Below the pieces are notes generated by a model. That model saw only the letters and a list, made by a program, of their open reading frames with translations, made no database searches and was not told where the DNA came from. A program made the position numbers and the translations under genes. Shown in pieces: positions 45,651 through 57,672 of a stretch of DNA of 64,000 nt (within the stretch, counting starts at the first letter, position 1; each line of letters begins with the position of its first letter). The DNA is from Sabethes cyaneus (taxonomy: Eukaryota > Arthropoda > Insecta > Diptera > Culicidae), in the NCBI RefSeq assembly GCF_943734655.1, contig NC_071354.1, forward strand, positions 46,103,544-46,167,543, in the 5' to 3' direction.

Positions 45651-46386
45651 GTTGTCACCGATAGCATACAGTTTCGGGAATTACCTGGCGGGCTTTATGG
45701 GTGCTCGCACAATAACGGACTAGATTTTTTACCGTCCGACAGATCTTGTATAAATGTCGGGAATACAACGTGCCCACGCATCACATCTTTATTGATTTCA
45801 TAGCAGCATACGATATAGTCGGTTGAGACGAGCTGTGGCAGATAATGTACGAACACGGGTTTCCGGATAAACTGACGCGATTGATCGAGTGATGTGTTTC
45901 GTGCGCATCTTGGGGATACTCTCGAGAGTCTTCGAGACGCGGCGAGGTTTAGCGGGTGAACCGACGAGTGGGCATCGAAACGAAAGGCACGATTTTCACC
46001 AAGGGTAGCCAATTTATAGGCTTTGTAGATGACTTTGATATCATCGCCAGGGACTTTGCGATGGCGGAGGCAATCTAAACCAGACTGAAAGCGGAATCTA
46101 GGATGAGTTGAAGACTAAATACATTTAAGAAAGAGGCTCAAAGGAATAAAAAACGTGCCTGCCACGGACGGTGGTAACCGTTGGCGATGACGGTGACGAA
46201 CTAAAAGCGGTAGATGAGTTCGTGTATTGGGATCGCTGGTGACCGCTGACAACAACACTAGTAAGGAGATCCAGCGGGCGTTCAAGCGGAAACTTTGTAC
46301 TTTGCAAAACACTACGTTCAAAAAGAATACGGCGCTGTACGAAGCTGATGATTTACGAAGCCCTTATTAGACCGGTAGTTCTTTAT

Positions 46387-48516
46387 TGAATGAATGTATT
46401 TCGAATATAGGCTTCAAACCCTTTACCCATTCTTAAATCTATACAAGTAATAATGACAATAAATCTAATTCTACAGGTTACAAAAGTTACAAAAATTACA
46501 AGTCATAAAATAAATAGCCTAGATTTAACGTAATTATCCTCTGAAGTATAAACTAAGTCTATGCCTAATCACATCCGAGCTCATGCCAATGGTTATAATA
46601 TGCTGCAACGCATTGAAGGCATTCATGAAGCGAGAAGTAGGTTCGTGCTGCGAATAATTTCTGGTCCGAAAAGGCGGCTCAAAGGTCCTGCGTTGTCGGG
46701 GTGTGACTGCACTATCGTTAAATATTAACCGACTGCTCAGAGGTTGGCTGTTTGTTCGTTCTGAGAGGATGTTCAAAAAGAATACGATGTCGGCTATTTT
46801 ATGTCTCGAGTGGACCGTATCAATATCCACCAGAGAACACAGATCGTAATACGGGTGTAGCTGTTTTCCGTTCCATCTAAGATTCCTGAGAGCGAATCTT
46901 ACAAACCTTTTTTGGATGCCTTCGCTGCGCTGGATGTGCGTTATATACTGAGGACGCCAAATAACGCTCGCAAAATCGAGTTTATTTCTGACAAGGCCTT
47001 TGTAGATCGAAACTACTACGTAAGGGTCGTTGAGATCACGGATAAATCTTCTGACAAGAGCATAAAGTCTCAGACTCTCTTTAATCACATTGTCAATGTG
47101 TCTACTAAAGGAAAGCGAGCGATCGAACGTTATCCCCAGGTCACGAACATATTCAACTTGCGGCACCACATTTCCTCGGTATGCATAATCAAAGATAATA
47201 GGGTTGGTTTTTCTGGTGAAGTTCATAACTGAACACTTGTTGGTATTTACTTTCAATCCACGGATTTCGCAGTACCTTCTCACATGACCTCAATCAAGCT
47301 ACAAATTCATGCAATCACCAATGGATTTGATGGGAAAAAAGATTTTCACATCATCTGCGTAAATCAGTATAGTTGCATGGAAGATAGCATCAGGCAATTT
47401 GTTCATCAGAAGCACGAATAGCAATGGTCCTAAGTGCCTTGTGGTACTCCTGAGTGCACAGTAAACGAACGAGATTTGTAGCCACGCATTTTTACAAATT
47501 GTACTCTATATTTGAGGTAAGATTTTACCCAGTTGTACAGCGAGCCACGAATTCCGAAATCTTTAACCGCCTCCAAGATACTATTAATGTCGACAGCGTC
47601 AAATGCTTTGCTCATATCTGTATATATATACAATCCACTTGAAAACCTTTTGAAATGTAATCCGTAACTGTAGAACAAAAGGTTTGTAATGACAGATTTT
47701 TTCTTTAGGAATCTGTGTTGCGTAGGAGAGATACATTACCATAAAGGCGACTGTAAACTAACGACTCAAAAAGCTTCGGAATTGCCGATTGAATAGCAAC
47801 AACTTATGTATCGGAGTGATGTGCGAGATCTTCCAGATCCCCGGAAAATGGCCGGTAGCTAGTGACACATTGAACAAGCGTGTAAGAGACACCACAAATT
47901 CTAGTCGAAACTGTTTTAAGATTCTATTTGTTAGCATATCAGGACCTGCAGACTTATTGACATCAAGCCTGCGAATAGCGTTTTCGACACAAGAATTGGA
48001 CAATGGGTATGGTACATCGTCATTATCAATGGACAATTCGGTGATGCTGCCCGTTGCTTCAGTAAAAACACTTTCAAAAAACTCCGCGAAAAGCTCTGTT
48101 GATGATTGAACATCGGTAGATGTGACACCCTTGTAACAGTCACAATCCGGAACGCCGGAACTCTTTCTTCTGCTGTTCACAAATTTCCAAAACGCTTTGG
48201 GGTCACTTTTCAAACGAAATTGTATGTCTGCGATGTAAGCCTGATACGATGTAAGCCTGATTTCTATGAGCGGCCTTAAACGATCTTAGTATTTGTTTGT
48301 ACTTTAACACGTTTTCGTTTGAAGGAGACCGACGCATCCGCTTCAGAGCTGCTCTTTTCTCCTTCATTAAATTTACAAGTGCCGGTGTAAACCATTCTGG
48401 ATAGCTGTTTGAGTATTTTCGCCGTTTTGTTATCATCGGAGAATGACGAGAAAATATGTCAAAAATTGAATAATAAAACACTAGTGCATTATAGTCGACT
48501 GAATTCGTCGTCAGCA
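46387..48516 (-). mobile_element. CR1/Jockey-like retrotransposon, 2.13 kb, best preserved in the window
   Basis: Inserted antisense in RTE copy 3, flanked by TTTAT at 46382-46386 and 48517-48521. Minus-strand frames run from EWFTPALVNLMKEKRAALKR (48.4 kb) through SDPKAFWKFVNSRRKSSGV, NKSAGPDMLTNRILKQF, an A block YTDMSKAFDAVD (47.6 kb), GVPQGT, LGPLLFVLLMNKL and an intact YADD (47.35 kb), to an unbroken C-terminal frame (47283-46534). The endonuclease is absent (5' truncation). The 3' end lacks a poly(A) run and shows ATTC repeats, as in CR1. A few frameshifts remain. Confidence 0.83.
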
Positions 48517-48940
48517 TTTATGGACTTGAAGCCGTGACGCTGCTCATGGAGGACGTATGTGGCTCCGTGTCCGAGCGGAAGGTACTGCGGACGATATTTT
48601 GCGGAGTACAAACTGAAAGCGGAGAGTGGCGCAGACGTATGAATCACGAGCTACAGGCAGTGCTTGGAAAGGTTCTCCATCGTACATCTGGCGAAAGTCG
48701 GTAGGCTACGGTGGGCCAGACACGTCGTAAGGATGCCGTACGGCAGTGCAATGAAAACAGTTCGCTTTAACAACGACACTGGCACCAGGAACAGGGAGCA
48801 CAACATGCTAGATAGCTCGACTGAGTCGAAAGTGATTTGCAACTCCTGAGACAACCGGGAAATTGGCGACGAGTGACTCAATACCGAGTTGAATGGCGAC
48901 GACAACTTGAAACAGCACGAGCCACCCCGGTTCTAGGCTG

Positions 48941-51900
48941 ACGACAACGGTGACGATCCCGGGAATTAATGAAAGAATGGCAGCCTAGAAAGGGCAGGAA
49001 TCGATACACTGGAGCACGAAAACTAATGAGGACGAACATTGCTCGCATCTCTACCATAGCATGAGTAACAAGAAGCGAAGGAGTTTTCTACGGTACTCGG
49101 TACTACTATCCCATGCTCTATGCCACATGGACATGAATCATAAAACTGATAAACGGAATTTCAAATTAATGCGATTACGTAATTACTACGTAATTACTAA
49201 AATCAATACGAAAACAAATGAGCTTCGATAGCATTGAGGCTATTATTTTGATACGGTCTGGACGCCAGTGGAAGCGTACATCTTTAAGCCAGTAGGTATA
49301 ACCTACTGTTTACTGTTACCAACCAAAATGGCAATAACAAATCAAATGTATGGAAAATATTTTTCTTCGTTTTTTTCTGAATACCAGGACGTAATAAACC
49401 GCGTTAATTTTTTTCGAATCTCGGCGAAAATGCTGATTGCAAGGTCGCTCCCCTTTCTGTATTAGATTTGGAGCAAAACGAGAGCCTTTGCAAATCATGC
49501 TGGGTAAAGTACCACATATTTGGACTACAGTGCACTTATGAATGATAATGTTTAAAATGAAAGAAAATGAACTGTACACTTACTGCGACTACTTCCATTC
49601 ATCCATTTATCAGCTGGCAAACCGGACCGGCCCGATTGCCCATGTGCCGTTCGAGTGAATCAATGGCGTATGCAAACTGATTACGCGTTTCATCAGAATG
49701 TGTTAGTGGGCCGAGCACGTGTATTTGGCTGTATTGAGCTCACAGCGTGCACAGCCAATCAGCGGGGCGGGCTGCACACACTCGCTTGCTGGGGGTTCGC
49801 CGTTGTTGCCTAGGTTATGGTGTTTGGTTGGAGGCGCGGCGCTCGTCGGAACGATCGTGTTGTTGTTTCGCTTCTCTGGAGTCTGGATCACGCTGGTGGC
49901 AAAAGGGATCAACCGATAACTTATCATATTAATAAACGTTAGGTTCAAAGACATTCTCTTCTCCACAGCATTATAGTCAACATAATTTTGGACTTCCACG
50001 CTTTGTAGAGTCATTTTCACTGCACATCACCGACAACACATACGTCAGTTTTTTTGTCGGATTCTACTGTTATCAAGTTCCGTGTAAAAACCTAACAGTA
50101 TGTATTTCATTTAATCGATTAAAATAATACGTGATTGTATAAAAATAATGATGCTGGAAATCTCAGCTGTGTAGGAACGCATGCTAGGTACTGAGCCGGA
50201 CGTTGCTGCAAACGTCAATCAAGTCAATAAATATGAACCAAAGTAAGGAACTTGTCGGTAGTCTCAACCGAACGCTGCACTGGAAAGGTTCTAATCTGAG
50301 TGTAAAAAAGCATAAAAGTCCTGAAGAGTATACATATTTTAGAAAACAAAGTTATTAAAAGTGAAAAATAGGAAAAGAAATTAATTTTAAAGGCATTGTG
50401 TTTTTTGGTGACCAAACGATTGTACCATAAATACGATGGTGCAGGTAAGTTATAGTATAGCTATAACTGGGGTATAGAGCATGCAATGATGCCCAAGGCT
50501 TGCATCATAATTTTACTCAGTGAATTTGTTTATTACCCTGGTTCATCCCAGTTAACGCGGGTTATAACCGAACTGCTGAAATATCCCAATGGGAGTCTGG
50601 CATTCTATGGTTGTGCTGTTCGTCCAGTACCAGCCAATAATTCCACAAATCATATCAGCAAAAACGATCGTTCCGTGTGATTCCTTAATTTGTAGTCACA
50701 GACGGCTCAAGCAACCCCATCTGATGAACTCCTAAACACATTGAGCTTAGCAAATATTTTTGTTTTCCTGCCGCAGGCAGCGGTTAATTACTGTGGAGCG
50801 GAATAGGAAATTTATTTCACATCAGCTGATTATCACATGGATGAGATTTGCTGTTCAATGCAAGCATGTAACGGTACAGGAAAAGAGACCCTTGTTGCTT
50901 GGGGCTGATGTCTGTCGACAAACAAGTGATAATCTTCCAGACAGTGTATGAAATTTGCGGATTTCACCATTTAATCTGTTGAATTTTGACTCATCTGCCC
51001 CCCAGTACTCCTGTATTACAACTTTGTATCAACTTTACAACGCAATTCTTTACACACATAGTAACATACGTATGAAATTCATACTTAAATAAAGGTCAAT
51101 CGATAAGACATACATAGCTAATTATATGAGTAGGTTGTAAAAGCAGCTCAATGCACAAATTAATTGTACCCTAAGAGGAGACCGTTGATCGTTGAGTGAC
51201 TACGCGAAATGCAAAACCTCTACAGTCAAACTAATCAGCTGCCGAAAACAGGATTTTCTTGCTACTTAGTAATACCCACACACGCGGGTGAAAGGGTATC
51301 AGAGTTATTTACTTTATTTTCAGAATTTGCCATTTTATGTGATAACATATCGACCTCCCAAAAAAAAAAATGATGAAACGTTTACGCGAAGTTTCGCGTA
51401 TAGATAATTAATCACAATTAAGGGAATTAACACCACAGTAGGATTGAGGTCGGTATGAACAGTTTGAACAGAGGTGGGCCAGCAAAAGGAACCTTTACTC
51501 TAGTTAGTACAATGTATAGCGAAAAAGAAAATAAACTAGCTCACGTTTTAGCAATCTCGGTGTTCGACTAGACAGCTTTGCATTCTGTTATCAATTGCTC
51601 CATTCAGAGGCGTTGTTAGAGTTTGTATTCTGAGGGTGTAATTTGCGGAATACAATGTCACAAATTCTCTTTAAACTTACATAACTTTACGGAGCTAAAG
51701 TGTATTTGAAAATTTTTAATTCGAGAGTACTTTTTGGTACCAGGAAGCCAAATCTTGTCATTTTAATTATCAGACGATTGCATTGAATTCAGAACGTTGC
51801 ACAGTGGTCCCAGAGGTATCAAAACACGAGTTTTTTAAATTGCTCCGAAATGGTTGATTATACTGGTTAAGTTTGTTCAGAGAAATTTCTCAGCGTTAAA

Positions 51901-52430
51901 AGCTCTTTCATATGGCATAAACGATTCTTTGTTTAACCCCCCCTAAAAGTCAGATGGAAAGTTTATTTTTTGAACAGTAAGAGATACAGCAAAACAATGT
52001 TATACAAAATTTTTGAGAAGATTATTATTAAGAACTTTGCCAAAGAAAGTCACCTTCTAGCTATTATAGTTTTAGAAATAAGGAACAATTTTTGTGGAGA
52101 CTTTACGAAAATCATTTTTTTACAACAGCTCTTTCTACAGTATTTATACACATTTGACATGTTCGGCAAATATCTTCAAACTGTTAAATTGCATACTTTT
52201 CTAGAATGTAGTAACATGCTATCGTCAATATTTGCGGAGAAAATTAAAGTTTTCTGAGTGGTGAATGACCCTCTGGGTTAAAACCACTCTAATAAAAAAA
52301 TAGTTTTCTTTTAAAAATCATACAATTTTCAATAGTAATAACTTCTAAACATGCAAATACATGCAAGCCATTTATTAACCATGTGAAAGTACAAGAAAAA
52401 TACTATAAAATGCAAAACAAATTTCATATG
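48941..52430. other. Gene-poor stretch
   Basis: No coding sequence or clear repeat boundary was recognised. The one notable patch is 49745-49775 (see the next entry). A minus-strand frame at 50020-49703 has 105 codons but no recognised domain and probably is not a gene. Confidence 0.45.
49753..49772 (+). promoter_or_regulatory. CCAAT plus GC-box patch, promoter-like
   Basis: AGCCAATCAGCGGGGCGGGC combines a CCAAT box and a GC box, with a CACGTG E-box about 36 bp upstream (49717). The patch is GC-rich amid AT-rich DNA. No gene was linked to it. Confidence 0.3.
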
Positions 52431-52439
52431 ATTTCATAT

Positions 52440-52790
52440 ATAATTTACTTGCAATCCCCAAAACGTTCCGCAACATAGTGGTCTATATCCATTTTTAGAT
52501 GTTAATAAATGATATAAAATCCCCATAAAATGGGTATTGGTGACAGAGTATGGCGACTGGGTATGGAATAGCGTGTTCTGACACCATTTTAGAATCAAAG
52601 ATGGTAACTTCCGGTTTTCTGAAAATAACCGCATATGACTGGAAATAATACAAAATCCCCACAATATGGGTATCAGATCAAAGGGTTTAACGAGAAAAAG
52701 TCAAATATTGTATTCCGACGTAGTTTTGAAATCAAAAATGGTCGAATATCGATTAATAACAAGTCCCATGTGCATGCATATGGCTGATAA
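52440..52790 (+). repeat. Degenerate tandem repeat, period about 135 bp
   Basis: AAAATCCCCATAAAATGGGTAT at 52517 recurs as AAAATCCCCACAATATGGGTAT at 52652, and GAATCAAAGATGGT at 52592 recurs as AAATCAAAAATGGT at 52728. At least two units. Confidence 0.65.
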
Positions 52791-52914
52791 CTAGCACCGC
52801 GTTAACAAACAGTTGAATTAAGCTCCGAAAACGTGTTGATTTCTATATGATCATTTCCTGCTCAAAGCGCTAAAAAAGCCATTTTTTACTCGACTATTTT
52901 CGATTGGAATTGGA

Positions 52915-53117
52915 ATGTGATAGTTTCTTTCTAAACCTAATATTTTCATGTTTATCTATAAGTAAATGAAAATAAAAAGGTTTGACAAAGCGGGTGTTTC
53001 CTTTTAAAAAGGAGGTACTACCACTAATCGTGGGGTGTATTAATCGGCATTAAATTTAAGATTTTTGCTTTCTGACCTAAAGTGAACAATTTGACAAAAT
53101 TAGTTCCAAATCCGTGA
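52915..53117 (+). repeat. Interspersed repeat, copy 2
   Basis: Diverged copy of 39815-40015, same orientation. Family unknown. Confidence 0.55.
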
Positions 53118-53209
53118 CTCATGCATTTCACATCTGTTAACTTGAGAACGGCTGAACCTAAGAAACAGTTTATATAAGAATTTAGTTTGATTTGTCTTTA
53201 TTGATTTGT

Positions 53210-54109
53210 AGGCTTTGCCTGACTTAAAAACTGTATAAATACATACAAACAAAAATTACTTATACACATTACATAGAATTGTTAAAATATTGCCTAAGAC
53301 TAGATTTTAATTGAGCGCTGGACATATTAACAGAAATGACAGTTTGAAGATCATTGTAGATAGCCATTATTCTATATATGGGCTCGTTCCGGACGTAATT
53401 TTGCGACCTGTTTGATAGCTGGAAAGGCCTAACCCTTTTTAGGCTGGTTCTGCCTTCATAGCGCGCAATTGGCTACACAAATATGGAGCATTATATTTTC
53501 CAGAAACAACGTCTTTAAGGAACAAAACATCTATTAAAACTCTACGTTCGCTCAGACTGGTTATTCCTACTAATAAGCATAAAGATCGGTAGTCAGGCAT
53601 TTCGTACCTCCAACCAAATTTTTTCTTAACTCGCTCAATTCGATTTATGTATACGTTATAAATTGGTCGCCACACCACGCTTGCATACTCAATGGTCGTG
53701 CGAACCAAACCATTATATATTGCGATTATCGTATATGGATCATCTAGTTCGCGGCATCGTTTCACCATGCCAAATAAAGAGTTCGCGTTAGTATTGTGTA
53801 GTCTTACATACTGTAAACGATTAGTTAAGAATGAATACATCCGTTCTAAACAGACGCCATCAATTCCACACTTTTGTAGAACAGCAACCGTTGCATCTAT
53901 GCTAACCATAGATCAAACACCATAAACATATCTGTATAAATAGTGTCAACTTGGTAACCATCCGACATCCATTGCACCATTCTGGAAACAAATTCTGATA
54001 AATTTGTCACTGTTGAGCGTTTTTTAACAAATCCGTGTTGACAGCTTTGGATTAGAGGTTCAATCCAGGTATATGCATGATCATAAACAATGCTTTCAAA
54101 CATCTTTGG
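53210..54109 (-). mobile_element. CR1/Jockey-like retrotransposon relic, cut by RTE copy 4
   Basis: Minus strand: FESIVYDHAYTWIEPLIQSC with QHGFVKKRSTVTN, then IYTDMFMVFD (damaged A block), then a jump to a downstream region (CRELDDPYTIIAIYNGLVRT with TIEYASVVWRP following) and the tail (YRSLCLLVGITSLSERRVLI). The RT core with YADD is deleted. It ends at its 5' side at the AAGT tail of RTE copy 4. Confidence 0.72.
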
Positions 54110-55085
54110 TAGTTACTTACTTACTTACTTATTCAGCCGAGAGCCGGGGTGGCTCTTCCCGTATCAAGAATTCCTCTCCATTGTACTCGGTCCTGGGCTA
54201 CTCGTCGCCATTTCGTTGCGCGTCTCGACACACGCAAGTCGGCTTCAACCTGGTCGAGCCATCGTGCACGTTGAGCCCTTCTATTCCTGGTGCCGTTGGG
54301 GTTCTTGAAGAGAACGGATTTCACTACACAGTCGTTCGGCATCCTTGCAACGTGGCCGGCCCACCGTAATCTCCCAACTTTCGCCAGGTGTACGATGGGA
54401 ATCTCTCCAAGGAGTGCCTGTAGCTCGTGATTCATGCGTCTCCACCACTCTCCGCTTTCCATTTGCACTCCGCCAAAAATAGTCCGCAACACCTTTCGTT
54501 CAAAAAACGGCAAGTGAACGTATGTCTTCTGTAAGCAAAGTTACTGTTTCAAGTCCGTAGAGGACTACCGATCTTATTGGCGTTTTGTACATAGTCAGCT
54601 TTGTGCGGCGGCGAATGCTCCTAGATCGAAACGTCTTGCGGAGGGAAAAGTAGGCTCGATTTCCAGTTTGAATGCGTTGTTGGATCTCCTTACTCGTATT
54701 ATTGTCGGCGGTGACCAGAGATCCCAAATATACGAACTCATCAACCACTTCCAGTTCATCGCCGTCAATAGTCACTGTCCGTGGGAGGCAAACGTTAATT
54801 TCTCGGGATCCTCTTCCTACCATATATTTGGTTTTCGACGCATTAATTTGTAACCCTATTCTCCTAGCTTCCGTTTATAGTCTGGCGTAGATTGCCTTTG
54901 CCGTCCAACGGTTTCTAGTAATGACATCGAGGTCGTCTGGAAAGGCTAGGAGTTGGCTACTCTTGCTGAAGATCGTTCCTCTCGTTTCGATCCCACCTTC
55001 AATAGCGATATTGAATAACATAAAGGACAGTCCATCCCCTTGCCGTAATCCTCTACCTTCTGATGGCGCGTTAATTTTAGCCACT
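54110..55085 (-). mobile_element. RTE-like retrotransposon, 5'-truncated, copy 4
   Basis: Minus-strand frames: INAPSEGRGLRQGDGLSFML, a FPDDLD box (damaged FADD), VVDEFVYLGSLVTADNNTSK, RRTKLTMYKTPIRSVVLYG, GEWWRRMNHELQALLGEIP and KVGRLRWAGHVARMPNDC, ending at the AAGT tail (54110-54130). It has fewer breaks than the other copies of this family, so may be the youngest. 5' truncation lies at about 55085. Confidence 0.83.
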
Positions 55086-55139
55086 TGTCATTTCAATAAG
55101 CACGATAATTTAATGCAGATATGTTGCACAACTACGGAA

Positions 55140-55529
55140 ATGGATCAAAATTTATTAAATATAATAATCGTTCAAGAGTCGTGAGAATTTGGACGCAAAA
55201 AAAGCACTTGTGATAAGTCTGTTTTTGAAAAAATGTCGACCGTATTTTAAAAAAGCTGTAGCCACTCGAAATAAACAAAAGATTAATCTTTCATGTCAGC
55301 AAGTGGTACAGAAAAACCGGTTCTTGGAGAATACTCTCCAACTCTGGCCGTAAATGCACTGTAAGGACACTAGAAGCCATCAAACGAGTAAGAGAGCGAA
55401 TTCGACGAAAACCAGATCAGTGTGGACTTATTAGATGGCCAACAAACTGGAAATTTCGCAGTCAACCATGAAGAATATTTTGAAAGACGATATTCCATTG
55501 ATTCCATACAAAAAACAACGGATCCATAT
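55140..55529 (+). pseudogene. mariner-family transposase relic, N-terminal part
   Basis: Pieces of the DNA-binding half: SIKRVRERIRRKPDQ-like and MANKLEISQSTMKNILKDD, then PLIPYKKQRIH at the break. It continues at 57673. Stops and frameshifts present. Confidence 0.66.
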
Positions 55530-55690
55530 TAGGGGTTAGTCCTCGGCGTAGTGTTTTTTTCTTGTTGGGGACCTTGGACCACTGCGACCAGTTCTTTGAT
55601 CTATTGTGGTGTGTCCTCTTTTGCTGTATGTCTTTACATTTGAACAACTACTATGTCGTTTAGTAATTGTTATTTTAATTGATGGCATCC

Positions 55691-55815
55691 CAGTTGGCCT
55701 CGAGGTATGATGCTGGCCTAATAAGCCAGTCGTCGTATGTTCGAATCTCGGCTGGGAGTGGCTGTTGGAATCAATGGGATCGTAGCAACTAGCCCTTTCA
55801 CACTCTAGATTGCAG
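55691..55815 (+). mobile_element. tRNA-derived SINE, copy 1
   Basis: Starts CAGTTGGCCTCGAGGTATGA (A-box region) and has a TGTTCGAATCTC B-box at about 55738. The same core, in reverse, is at 61120-61330. Resembles Feilai-type mosquito SINEs by recognition only. Confidence 0.68.
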
Positions 55816-55992
55816 AAACGACATCTAACGTCATTAAGCTTTCCTATTACCTTTAGATGCTATTTGCTTTGATAATGACCAGTAACCACTCCGCTAAAAG
55901 TACTCAAATCTTTCTTTGAAAGATTCCAAAGCTTTTACGTGATTGAGGCATTTGGCTTAATAAACCGTTTTGCATGACGGACTGAAACAGTA

Positions 55993-56915
55993 GGGTATTG
56001 TCGTTATCGTCGGGCCACTGTTATGGTCGGGCCATCACGATTTTACAGTTTTAGTAACTCATGATATCTATGATACAACCATTGTAGAACTTCTTACTGT
56101 GATAGCCAACTTTTCACAAAATTGTGAGTTTCAATCGTGTATTCAAAACACCCGTACTGAATTCAGTGACTAAATCTTACAAAAAAAAATTTTCCAGGCG
56201 CAATGAACTTTTCGTCAAGAAATGATTCATGAAATTCAATTAACGAGATCAATTTTAAAAATGTATGAAGTGTGTTGTGGTGCACACGAAGAATACAGAA
56301 AAATCCCGTCCATTAAGTTGTTTGGGAAGGCTAAGGTGAAATACTAGAAAAGCGCTATTTGTAATGGTCGGGCCACTTGAGTAGTCGTGGTTGGGCCACC
56401 ATAATTTTAAGCGCAGAAGCGTAATAGTTGCTAAAGAATGTCAGTCACGTAAAATGTGATGAAATAAAGCACAATTAATATGATAAAAACCAAGATTTTT
56501 GTTGTTTGTTTCATTGTAGTTGTACACTTCGGAAAAGGCGATTGTAGCAATATTGATTTTACAAGATCGCCAAAATTTCGCAAAAATGAAATTGAAAATA
56601 GGGTATTTGTACCTATATGAGCCGTTGTTCACGGTATTCATTCTTTTCATGTCTCTATAAAGAATTTCAATACGTATGTCTTAGATTTTCTGTGGTCGCC
56701 CAACCCTTACAACATGGCCCGACTATGACAACATTTTTTGTCTTCATGTAAATGCCTATAACTTTTTTATTTTTCAAGCAATCAGTTCAAAACTTTCCGG
56801 AAATATACCTTATTCTTAGACCTTTGCAACGATGTATTTAGATTTCCAAAATTTCTTTTGAAACGAAAGTTATGGGCGAATTCCAAAACGTGGCCCAACC
56901 ACGACGACACTCCCC
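55993..56915. mobile_element. TA-flanked DNA element, 923 bp, with repeated GTCGGGCCA motifs
   Basis: The ends GGGTATTGTCGTTATCGTCG with GGCCAC following, and (reverse-complemented right) GGGGAGTGTCGTCGTGGTTG with GGCCAC following, are imperfect inverted repeats, flanked by TA at 55991-55992 and 56916-56917. The motif GTCGGGCCA or GTTGGGCCA recurs in both orientations near 56020, 56030, 56370, 56390, 56697, 56715 and 56890. No coding capacity. Confidence 0.7.
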
Positions 56916-56939
56916 TATTATTCCAGTTCAATATGACCT

Positions 56940-57550
56940 GATTTTCTTCCCATTTTTTCAGTTCATTTGCACGTACTGTTGGATGCCCCACAGAAAGGTT
57001 CGGGGCCAATAAATTCCATAACAGATCCAGATCTGGCTAACTCGTCTGCTCTTTCATTACCTTCTATACCACAATGCCCGGGAACCCAAAAGAGGTTTAC
57101 CCTGTTGTGTGTAGATAGCTGTTGAAGCAGTTTTACACAGTCCCAGACTAATTTGGAAGTGCAAGCAACAGATTTTAGAACTCTCAGAGCTGCTTGACTG
57201 TCTGAGAAAATACAAATATTTACATACCTATATTTTCTCTTCAAGCAGATCGAAGTACATTCTAGAATAGCATATATTTCGGCTTGAAAGACCGTTGGCC
57301 ATTTGCCCATTGCCACTGACCTATTCAGTCCAGGACCAGTAATGCCAGCCCCCACTCGGTCTGCCAATTTCGAACCATCAGTGTAAAAAGTTATTGAAAA
57401 TAGGGGCCCCCTCGTTCCCATTCACTACGAGCTGGTTCATGGATGCTAAATAAATGGTCAAAATCGAATTTTTTCTCCATTAGATATTCAGCTTGAAAAA
57501 TGAGAGGACTAATTTCAAATTCCTTTAAGATACTTAGATGGCCTTTTGGA
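56940..57550 (-). mobile_element. Non-LTR retrotransposon RNase H fragment (LOA/I/R1 type)
   Basis: 57421 to 56963 encodes a nearly whole RNase H domain: FYTDGSKLADRVGAGI, FQAEIYAILE, FSDSQAALRVL, GIEGNERADELAR, carrying all four catalytic acids (D, E, D, D). A weak upstream piece runs to 57550. A frameshift at about 56965 leads into a C-terminal piece (VRANELKKWEENQ). Confidence 0.72.
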
Positions 57551-57554
57551 TCAC

Positions 57555-57672
57555 CACTGAAACGGCGTAGTGGTTAGCATTAACGCCTCTCACGCCGAGG
57601 GTTCAAACCCCAAACCCGCAGAAGTTACGAATGACCCGAGCTGTTGAAAAGACTATAATCTAACAAAAAAAC
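57555..57672 (+). mobile_element. tRNA-like SINE fragment
   Basis: GGCGTAGTGGTTAGCAT at 57564 resembles an A-box D-arm, and GGGTTCAAACCCC at about 57599 a B-box. The anticodon stem does not fold well, so it is not a functional tRNA. Ends in an A-rich tail at the mariner junction. Confidence 0.55.

Larger units (their letters stand above)
44370..48940 (+). mobile_element. RTE-like retrotransposon, copy 3, split by two insertions
   Basis: Three parts in order: 44370-44515 (APDLQEVKREIGMLKTNKAA), 45650-46386 (RLSPIA to a FVDDFD catalytic box and TLIRPVVL), and 48517-48940 (YGLEAVTLL, ETESGEWRRRMNHELQAV, KVGRLRWARHVVRMP). The first gap (44516-45650) also lost RT sequence. The second is a clean insertion with a target duplication. 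Many stops; inactive. Confidence 0.78.

Noticed and set aside
49703..50020. 105-codon minus-strand frame with a Cys-rich end
   Set aside because: No recognised domain, no splice context, and it overlaps a GC-rich promoter-like patch.
57555..57620. Possible functional tRNA gene
   Set aside because: The A- and B-box-like strings are present, but the anticodon and acceptor stems do not pair, so it was called SINE-like.
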